This document shows, piece by piece, positions 22,272 to 33,843 of a DNA stretch of 64,000 nucleotides; position 1 is the first letter of the stretch, and each line of letters starts with the position of its first letter. Origin of the DNA: Ciona intestinalis (Eukaryota > Chordata > Ascidiacea > Phlebobranchia > Cionidae); NCBI RefSeq assembly GCF_000224145.3, contig NC_020175.2, forward strand, positions 1,041,948 through 1,105,947, given 5' to 3'. The notes under the pieces are model-generated. The model was not told the origin of the DNA, did no database searches, and was given only the letters and a program-made list of their open reading frames with translations. The translations under genes and the position numbers were made by a program.

Positions 22272-25200
22272 GTAAGTGGTTTCAATCTTAAAGTAACATT
22301 ATTCTAGGTTGGGGTAAGATGGTACTTGTTTTCATTTACTTTTATTGATCACTTGGGAAGTAAACAAAATGTTTACAAAATCATATAACTGTATTGAGTA
22401 TCTACACTTCCCTAGAAAACGTTTATAAATAAAATAATAAGTGTAACTTATTTATCCACAAACGGCAGGTCAGTTACGGTCTTTATAACTCAGGTGTTCT
22501 GTTACATACACCTTATGTCTGCTTCAAGTTATCACGCGTATATGTAACTTTGCGGGTGCTTTTTCTTATTATTTATTTTAATTAGTAATTAAAGCCTAAT
22601 ACATGGCGTGTCAAAAATTTCAAACAAGATTAGTATCTCAGCCAATGCGCTTCACCAGCTGCGTATTTCTATCGCAAGCACCCGCACAGTGATCAGTTAA
22701 TTACCCACACGACGAATTGCCTAATCTGAAATCTCTTCACGCCTTGCGTCCTATTACTGTGTACATATTAGCCTCTGCTGCTGAGCTGGCCCTATGTTAG
22801 CGTAGGCGAAATACTAAGTAGAACTGATCTCGCCATGATGAGTCGAAAGTTCATCACACAAAGGTCTAGGTATGTTATATATTTTCAGCAGTTTAGCTTG
22901 TGTGGAATTTTAAATGCGCTCTAGGAATACTTTGTTCAATTATTAACAAACTAGAACTCGAAAAGGTAATATTATCATAAGACTAAACGTCGGGAGTTCA
23001 TATAAAAGTTTCAGTGGTTGTAAATCTTTTAAATTGCCTGAATGTATGTTCGTTCCGATTTTATATATGCTGACTGTGAGGTAAATGCATGTTGATGCTT
23101 ACGCTACAGCCATAAGGTAAACCGATATCAGATAACGTTCTACAGCAGCATCCTGTTGCCTGATTGTTACAGCACCACTGTTACGCAATATATGCTGTAG
23201 AGTTTCTAGATAATATGACGTATGAATACCAGTCTGTGACTAATGTTGATACTGTTTTGTTTGGGCTACCAAGTTAAAGCGACGACTCATATATTCGGAT
23301 AACACAGTGGGTGACTCTGGGACATACTGCAAACTTCAATGGTTATAATAGCTGCATAACATACAGATAAGGTAGTATCGTCACGGTCTAATATAAAGCT
23401 TTGTACGAAGACGATCGATTACAAACAGATAAATACGTTTTAGCCTTTTGGAAAATAATGCAGTAATCCGTACTAGGCTGCGTTTCTAGCTATACTAGTA
23501 TTAGCGAGGGATAAGTGCAGTATTTGGAGCGACGACTTACAGACTGAAAGCAGCTATCACCACCTATCATACAGACTACGCGTACCTACGATGCTCTTGA
23601 ACCGTTTCGTTTCATAAAAAGTCGTTTCATAAATATGTCACTCAGCTAGGCGTCATTTTCAATTTTATTTACGATAGCTTAGTATTACTTCCTTCAGCAC
23701 TCGGGAGACCGTTAACAGCGTTAACTATGATGACGTCATTTCCGCTGAGCGGCTAACTGAAGAAGTTGGCGAGCACAAGATGATACCAATGTCCAATCTG
23801 TCAGTCAACTCTTTGGTCCAAAACCGAAGGCAAAGTGCAGGAAACTTTAGACGTCGAATGTCGCGCGACGACTTACAAGGTAGGTTTAGCATCAGCCACG
23901 CTTTATTCGACGCTTTTACCCAATTGGGTCAGTTTTTATCCATGTTACCGACCCCCATTTCTGATAATTTTTTCCTTGTATTATTTGTGTTTTTTAATCT
24001 GATTTAAGTTACTATATTCGAAGAAATATTAAAAACCTTTAGTATTATGTGAGGTACGGTAAGTTAAAAGCTACCGCGTTGTATGTGTCTTTTATTTTAA
24101 CTTGTATAGTAACGTAAAATATATTATAAAATACACAGTATGTTTTCATCAATTCAATTTAACAGCCTCGCATTTTAGCCGATGCGTTTTTCATATACAA
24201 TTTTATATACCCGAAACGCGTTTAACGACTATCGTTCTGTTGATTCTTATTTGTTCGTTGTTCAAATAATTTAATCTTTGCTATTTCAAAGAAACAAAAC
24301 ATTTGTGTCCGCGTTTGTTTACTTGCGGATAAAACGAGAGACATTTTGTTAGTAATCAATAACGCGCGGTAAAGCCTCTGTGATGTCATAACGGATACGT
24401 ATGACATCAGAAACAGCACTTAATCATGTAAACAAGCTGTTATAACGCCAAGTTATTATGCACTGTATATGGGTATTATTAATTCAATTACAAGTAGATA
24501 CGGAATATTGAAGTTTACAATTTGCTTTAAATTTGCCATGTATTTGATTTATATTTAACTGTGTTTGACCCATGGTTTAATATTTAACCTATACATCTTA
24601 CGCTTCTGTATTTGTTCATTGGTAAATGTGTCAAGTTATTGTTAGTTAAGTGGACCGTTGTTACCACATAATTTAACCCTGACTCGGTTCAAATATATTT
24701 TGGTGATTACTGACCCCCAGTAAAACTAGCAACTGCGTATGCTCCCGAACCTTTACTTATGTTGACCGACGCGGTTTCATTTTTAACTCTGCGTACCCTT
24801 TTAAACGTTAATATTGACCCACAGATTTTTTTATCCATTTACTGTTCGAAAACCGACGACTATATTAAACGTTCACATGTGTCCTAATAGTTCCGTGGCT
24901 TGAAAATGGGACCCTTAATCCCAGGCACAATAAGTTAGATGATTAAATGTGTAGCCTATTACTTATTTATTTCATAAACCTCATGCTTGAATCGAAGTCG
25001 TATAAATCCAAATTGTTGAATACAATTTTAATACTGCGTTAGATAAATCATTTAGTCGTTATAAGCCAAAGCAATATAAGGTGTCATTTTGTAAACGCAA
25101 AGCCCGCTAAGCCGATCTTTTATTTACGGCTCTCATTTCCCGATTCGCTTCTCCATTATTTTAGTTAATTTCACCTTCACTATCGTACTTGAAGGGTAAA

Positions 25201-28200
25201 TAAAATTATGTTGGTATTTTCCTTTAATTTTCTTTTGACTTTGTTAACAGATGAGGAAGACGAGTTTTACCATCGTGAACTGATACTTAAAATCCGTAAG
25301 GTAAGACGGCTTCAGCATTCTGTCTAATAACCCCCCGTTTCCAATTACGCATAACTTCTAAGCCGTATGACGTAAAACATAAATGACCGCTGACTTTTCG
25401 CCTGTTGTACAAAAACTATAGTGGCGTGTTGTGCTACCGTTGTATGTGGTAAATTAAATGTAGCCTATTCCGCGATCTTTTTACAGTACATATCGCCTAG
25501 TACGCGGTGTTTAAAAGTGTAATCCTATATCACAAAATGACCTTTTCAGACCTTGCCACTAAAGAACTTCCGAGACGAAATCCGAGCAAGAAGAGACTTG
25601 GAAAAGTTCTTGGTGCAACCGGTTGTTGTTTTAGACGTTCCACATACAAGTAAGTGATGACGCAGTGTATGCATTTCGTAAACGATAAATGTAAGTTATT
25701 TATTCCTTGTGTGGCGGGGCAACGACGGTCGTTACAACATCGGTGCTCTGATTCATTAAACCTCGTGCCCGCTTACGAGTTGCAATGAGTACAACTTGTG
25801 GGTGATTATTATTTTAAAGTATGGCGGACAATTTAGACAGCAGGTTAGTGACCACTGAGTTGGAGAAATTGCTGTTATAATTGTCTTGCGTCAACGAACG
25901 CATTGACACACAAAAGTTGGGCGTCGATTTCAGATACATTACTTTTAGTCTAAGGGCATGCGCACTAACAAGAAAAGCAACAATTTTTTGACTGTCATAA
26001 TTAAGTTATTGAGTTGGTTACTTGGAACACACATTCTACATGCACTACGTAACGCGATCGTTGCGCGTTTACAGTATACGCCTTTCCCCCCGACGAGTAT
26101 TGGACGTACACAACGCCTCTTTCTCCCCTTAAGCTGTCATAACTCGGCCTGCATACCGACTAATTTGGATGCAATAAAATCAAAACCACACGCTTGTCAT
26201 AATGTCATCTCCCATCTTTATTACAAGACGTTGACATTATGTTTTCATCGCCTTGAGCTAAATTTGGAATTTCTTTAATTTAANNNNNNNNNNNNNNNNN
26301 NNNNNNNNNNNNNNNNNNNNNNNNNNNNNNNNNGGAGCTATATTCCAACGTGTAATTGGCGAAGGTGCTACATAGTGTTTATTATGACACAAACAAGTAT
26401 ATGCGCAAACAAGCAGCTCACATATTATTTCTCCGCGTGTTTGTTACGATGATTTCGACTTTGCATTGGTTAATTTACAACACATGTTTTTGAAAAGTAG
26501 GCTACGATGTAGTTGTACTTCATTACTTGTAACATTCCAACGAAATTTAAGTTATTTAACAACATTTTAGCCTTGACTGTAATGTAACGGTCATTTTCTG
26601 TGCAATAGTGATGTAAATACTTATCCCATTGAGGATATTTGAACGACGGTCGTTTACCGTTACGTCCGTTTTTGCACAGGATTTGACTTTCGGTTTTTCT
26701 TGTCTCAGCCTTTTTGTAGTACGGTTCAAATTATGAGCATAGCTTTATAGCAAGGTCTGGCGACCCAATACCCAAAATTCAATTTCACACAACGTTTTGC
26801 ACCAATATGTAAGTAGGGTAGGGGAAAATGGGACACGTTTAGCACATAATATATACTTAACCTCTATTCATGGTAACGAAGATCAGAGATGTTTATAAAA
26901 TCGAAAAGAAGGGATGTAACAACAAAACTACAGCCGTTATAACAAATTTAAGTAAACAATTTTGATAAAATTGTAACTGTTACACCCTACATTCCTACAA
27001 ACAGTATATTGTAACAAGAATGGTATTAAAACAATAAGTTTCAACAGGTTTGGACAAAATAGTTGATGAACTTCTCTCTAAACTACAGAAGGATCTTGAT
27101 GTGGATGAGAAGATTACATCACAAGCTGGAAAGTCTTTCTTTACTTTCCAAGAGACTTATCAAGATGCAAGTCAGTAGAACTATTTTTGTTCAAGATATT
27201 TTACATTGTACTGTTCTTGAGACATAACATAATACATAAATAATTGGCTGTTTTGGTAAAAGTTATTGATACTTTTTAGATTTTGTGGCTCAATGATATG
27301 TATGTTTTTAAAAATTAAAGTTCAAAAATATTTAAACATGCGGTTGTAAGACCCTGTAATTCCAATGGGACCCTTTTGAGATTAAGACTATTAAATTTCC
27401 CACGTACGCATGTTAATCCTTAAAAATTTACACGAAGCATTACATTTATTAGATTTGTAGACTAAACCCGGCTAGATTAATAAGTGTGCAATAACATTGC
27501 AAGTGTGTGGCTGTTTAAAGTGACTCCCCTAAACGTACGAGTGTATGCATACTTTTCTTCCAATTTTGTTTTGATTAAAACCTTTTTAATACAAGTTAAT
27601 TTTTGGTTTTATTTGACACTTTAACTCTAGTAGTTTTCGCCCATAGCGTGTTTTTAATGTCTTTCTTTTGCTGCTAGTTTACCCTTTTATTCGTTAACTT
27701 AATGATTCTAATCTTTGTTACTGTACTCAAAGAGTTAAATAAAATTCATGTTAAGATAAATAATAAACACTTAACTTGCTTTCAATTTAGTGGCATCTGT
27801 GGATCACTTGAAGGAAACAATTCAAGGTGTGAGTTACAAACCTGATGGTGCAGACTATGAAGAAACATGGATAACAGCTCTGTAAGTTGGAATCTTTTTT
27901 ACAGCATTTGTCAAGTGCCGAATCGGTGGTTGGGTACTTGCATTGTAACCAAAGGATATTGGGTTTAATGCTTGATGTCGATACGAATGAGCAAATGTGT
28001 CTTTGGGAAAAACAATTATGGACACAGTGGTTACTATTGAGTTACATTCTAGTACAACGGGTGTTAGGGTAATCCACCAACTCTTGTCTTAAATGTCGTT
28101 CCACACTGCAGGACCTTACCCACTAGAGTGGAATAAAACAACACTAATCTGAAGTCTGAACTAACATATTATGGTACATATCATAGGGTAATTAACCAAC

Positions 28201-31200
28201 TCTGGCCTACAATTGAGGCTCCGATGCCACATCTTACCATTAAAGCATAATATACTGTACTACAAATTGGTTGTGCTTTTTAATGTTTAGTTGTTTACAA
28301 AGTGTGTATTACAGATGCACATTGCCAATGGTAAACAAGAGTCACGTTGCCATCGCACGCTTGCGTAATCCACTCAACTTGGGGAACAAATGTGAAGAAG
28401 TTCAGTTTGTTATTGCCATCATTGCTCCAAAGAAGGAGGTAGGATTTTGAATGGGTCCTACTGTAAAAACGGCCTTAAAATATTATTGTCTTTACCCCTT
28501 CTGATTTAGCTGTTTTAAGGACTTTGTTTTAATGTGTGACAGCTGCATGTTTAACTATATGCAAAAAATGCAGGCACATGCCACAGTGGTCATGTGCCTG
28601 CATCTAGCTAAAGGTTGTATGTTTAAGGCTGGTACAACAAATTTTGATATGTTTAAGGCTGGTATAACAAATTATGATTTGCCCGCCACGCAAGGATAAA
28701 TAACATTCATTCATAGTTTATTCGTTATACGAATTATCAATTGTTTGGCACCGTGGAAAAGTGTGCCTGCATGTACCAGAGGTAATAAGTTCAAAGCTTG
28801 TCTCCACTGCCATTGTTGGTGTATGTGTCCCTAGGCAAGATATTTAATGGGAATTGCTCTAACCCAATGGTCACAAGAGGGTTGTCCAAATTAAATTATC
28901 AGCCACACATAAAAAAAGAAAAAAAGTAATCACCCACAAAGTAACATACATAGTAACTCAAGAGCAGGCACGAAGTGCATGAACACCTGTGTTATAACGA
29001 CTGTTGTTTTCTGGCCACACGAAAATAAAGTAAGTTACATTAATACACTCAACCATTGAAAAATTTACAGAAATTTACAAAGAATGCTGTTGAGATTGGC
29101 CGCACATTCTCATCTATGATGTGCAACCGTGGGTTCAGGCACAGCTTGATGGTAGCTGAGACGGAGAAGCAATTCAAGGAAGCCTTGATTGTGCAGAGTG
29201 CAAAGTACAAGCGACAAGTCACGGAGTCTCTCTCTGAAGGTGCAATGCTGGCAGGAGGTGGGGAAGTGGAGTTCCAGGTAGAATGGGGTTAAAATAACTT
29301 TGATGTTTTAATACATGTGTTAATAGTTCACTTACATACGCTATACCAGTGGTTCTTAAACTTTTTGTATACTTTACCCTTTTAACAAAGATGTTTATCA
29401 GATTTGCCTTCAATATGTAATATGGCGCTCATTTATTAAAGATCGAAAACAACTAATTACATCAGTTATATTTAATGCAACAAGTTGTTCAATGTCTGGT
29501 AAAGTACTACAATTGGCCCAATTTTTCTGTCCCATCAACTGATGTGGATTTCATTAACCTTCTAAATAGGAGGAATTTACTCCAGTGGTAAATTTACCCC
29601 AGTTTAAGAAACATTGTTCTATAGTTACCTCCATATGTACTTTTACTCTTCCATTAATTTTTTCTACCATTACATTATTTTCTATGAATATTATGCATTA
29701 TTTTCTACAGTTATTATACATATTTTTGACTATTGTTTTACCCCATAATAAATTTTCTTATTTTGCAGTCCCATAGAGCACAGGTATGCCACTGTAGTTT
29801 TAAATCTTCAAGAGTGTTTTACAATTCCACACACAACCACAATTAAGTTTGCATGTAGCACAAATGATGTCAAAATAATTCTGATAATTGGTTTGAAATA
29901 CAATCACTCTATCAATTGGATTTTCATTCAATTGATTTAACTGTTTTAACTCTGTTCACATTAAATTGCAGAGTTATACATTGAAGCAAATGGGCCGAGG
30001 AATCTATGATGATATAAAGCGAAGATTGCCCCATTATTGGTCAGATTATAAAGATGGTATGTTAGCTTAAAGTATTTTAGAATGCAAGGTATCAGGTATC
30101 ATTACAGGTGTTTGACAAATGTTCATGAATTAACAAAGAAATATATGACTGTATGAGACTTATATCATAATAATAGAAAATTATTTATTAATTTAAAATT
30201 ATTTTTGGCAATGGATCAAATCGACCTTTAGGATTATTGGAAACTTCCAGCAAGGGGGGCGTTCCAGCAAAGGGGCGTTGTTTATTTGCTTATATTTGTC
30301 ACCACAAATTTAAATCCGTATCTGCTTAAGGCTAAGCGATAGTATTTTACTAATCTTTTGTTTATGATGGCTGTTTTGCAATAACACTGCATTTACATTC
30401 AGTCTTAAACATGTTTTGAAACCATTGTCGCTTTTCTCCTATTTCCTGCTTGTTAATGATTTGATTAATCTATTTTTTTTACTGCATTTGAAGAGATAAA
30501 ACTTATGTAAAACTAGTATACTCTCAGCAACCGCTAAGGTTGGAAGCCCTGTCTTATATATTGCCAAAACACTTCATTTAACCGTTGTCTTAAATATACA
30601 GGATTTGTGGGTAAACATACAATTCACAAAGTGATCGCAACCATCCTGTTTCTCTACTTTGCTTGCCTACTACCCGACATTGCTTTTGGAACATTATATG
30701 AGAAAAACACCAACGGCGTTATTGGTAAGTTCATTCAAGTTTATTTGTCAAGTGTTGTTTAATTAAAATTAAAAAACTTGGTACTTCAGGAACAAAATGC
30801 AATTTATGTGAAATTAACAAAATTGCCAGCATTTTTGAAAGTGTTCACTTTACTGCAAATAAAATTACATTTATTTTTTATTATCGTTATTTGGGACCTG
30901 GTTTGCATGTTTTTCAATGTGCAAGGTTCCAACTGTTTTTGGTTCCGATTTTTTGTTACCGTAACTTAACTTACAGAGTTTGCATTAGTACAAACATAAT
31001 GTCAAGGGTGCTTAAGTTTAAGAAAAATCCAACAACATCATTCTGTATTTAATTTAAACGTCTAATAAAGTAAAAATTTTACCTTACTTTGCATCAAAGA
31101 AAACAAGTCACTGAGTTCATTGCACTTTATTGAGTTTCAATACATGGTGGTAAGGTTGCTTGAGTTTAACAAATATTGATAGCTTATTGTCTCCAACAGA

Positions 31201-33809
31201 TGTGACATCATGCATCATGTCTCAAACAGTTGGAGGATTAGTGTTTGCGTTAATTAGTGGCCAACCAATGCTTGTGCTATTGACAACTGCACCCCTTGCC
31301 CTCTATGTAAAAGGTATATTAAACTAATGTAGCTTACCCTTTCCTATATAAACTGCTGTTGCCAGGCATATTTCACTTGTTTTCTAAAATAGCTTCTGGC
31401 ATTTATTTGTCTATCAACATCCCAATGTCCCATACAGGTCCACCTTATTACCCTATACATGTTAGCCACTGAAAAAAGGTTTTACAGCATAAACCTTTTA
31501 AACTGATAAGTTGTGTATATATTGGTCTATATTTATTGTATGTATTATCAAATCATATGTAAGGCCCTACAGTGCAGCTGTGATGCAGTTTGGAGGTGGT
31601 GCATTTTTCCTACTTCAGCGCGAATTCTTCCTAAATAAATACTTTCTACTTTACAGTAATAAAGATTGTAAGTACGGAGTTTAATTTGGATTTCAAGGCC
31701 ATGTACGCCATGACTGGGATATGGAACGGAATATTTTTACTTCTACAATCAGTCACCAATGCCAGTATGCTAATGAAGTATTCTACAAGGTACCAACGGC
31801 AGTCATTTCCAAACCCCCCAAAATAGCGACACTTTTTTTGTCTTAAGCTTGATTACTTTTTTTAATTATTTTTTTTTGCTTTCTCTATAATATATTTGGT
31901 AATATTCTGTAAAGAATTTTATGGCTCAAAACTGATACTTTGAACTTTGATGCCAAAAATCAAATAGGTAATTCTGTTTTTGCAAAAACTTACAAGCTGA
32001 TTCGTATAACATGTAGCATAATGACCACATTACACTTTTTAGATCAACTGAGGAAATATTTGGATTTTTCATTGCGCTTGCTTTCAGTGCAGATGCAATC
32101 AAAGCTACAATTGGAAGTAAGTTTTAATTACCTTGGCCGTCCCGAAAGCGAAATTAAATTATTTATTTATTAGACTTTCAGAAGAACTACAACTTTGAAT
32201 GTCCAAACAAAGCGATCGGCAGTTTATCTTCAGGTGAGCTGCTGTGGTGAAAACACTTTTTTTCAGTTGCTAATTTCATTCGCTTGCTGTTTAAATTAAT
32301 TTGATTTGGGTTACTGTATTCAAAGAAATAAACCAAATCTGTTGTGTTTATGATCATCCTCATTTGCTGGTGTATTATTTACATCATAATCCGATAATTT
32401 TACCACCGCCACACGCCCACTGCATTTAAGTTATAAATTGTTTTTCTGTTCATGGAAAAGCACAATAGGATAATAACATCTTGTGATTATAAATGCCCGT
32501 GGGCAGATCTGTACTTTCCGTTGGTTAAATGTTTGTAATTTGGCACCTAAGTTGGCAAAACAACTTGTATGCTTTTAGTATGCACACTTTTCATCCAATT
32601 ACACAAGTAATTGGAGTTAATTAGGTTGTAACATGTGATTTACTCATGTTTTACACAAGGCTACTTGTTTTCGAAAATACAAAAAAAGGTTGTTGTTTTG
32701 TAGTTTTTGTCGCCATTTTGTTATTTTCACTTTATTATTTCTCATCAAATAAATATCCATTCAGATTGAAAAATACTATCTGCCATTTTTATTCAGTGTT
32801 TTTCTGTATTTATGTCTGTTGTTTTTTCTTAAAAATAAATATCCTTATTTTTCACTTCAGTTCTCAACATGACTATGAACACAAGTGACCCGACCACTGC
32901 AACACCAACAGTTAGCTCCTACCCTGCAGAATGCATTAGCAAGATTTTTTGCTGTCGTCCGGAAAATTCAATTCTCTTCTTGTTTCTGATGTGTGGTACC
33001 TTGTGGCTGGGGTTGACACTTCTTAGATTTGATGAATCGTAAGTTAAAGTTTAACTTTGTAGTCCGGAGGTGTATTCTATTCATTGGAATAAACTTTTAT
33101 TTTCGGCAGACTTTAACCTGTGGTCCATGTAGTAGCATTTGGTTGGTTTATTATAGCATCCTTGGTTTAACCTTTGGTTACTTAAAAAAAAATTAAAAGT
33201 AACTGTTAGGAGTATTTATAAAATTGCATTTTAAAATGTTCTGCAAGAGGTGGGACTATTAAAAAAAAGAAAGGATTCAAATTTTTAATTAAGATATATT
33301 ATCAAAATCACCATAACAAGAAAATCTGACCATCCAACGTTTTGTTTACAGTCAGTTTTTATCATCCACCAAGAGAGAGATCCTGACAGATTACGCTCTT
33401 CCTCTCTCTGTTATTATTTTCTCATTCTTTGGATCTTATGTGTTCAGACAAATACCCCGTAAGTTCCCAAACTACTGTATTACATATTAATCCAAGCGAA
33501 TAGCACAACAGCACAACAGCACTGTAGTGCAGTTTTGTAACCAAAAGATACCTAAAGTAAAACTCAACGCCACTTTTTTATTCTAAGCTTAATGCCATTA
33601 AAGCTCAATGCTGCCAGCCTGCCACCATTGGCATACATGTCCTTGAGCAATAGACTTAACATATTTGCTGTAATCTAATACTCACTTATGGGTTTGCCAC
33701 ACCATATACTATGCAAATTTTTTTTACAATTTTTTTTTAACCTCACAAAAACAATCCTCATTTTGTAGCCATTTAAAAAAAAGCTTATTCCCTACCCTGT
33801 TACCCACAC

Positions 33810-33843
<34 letters not shown>

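Noticed and set aside
25958..26278. 106-codon open stretch in an SLC4A11 intron
   Set aside because: Ends beside an assembly gap, has no recognisable domain and no splice phase that fits the gene.
32646..32888. 80-codon hydrophobic open stretch before an SLC4A11 exon
   Set aside because: It is intron sequence rich in TTT that runs into the true exon at 32861 in a different frame.
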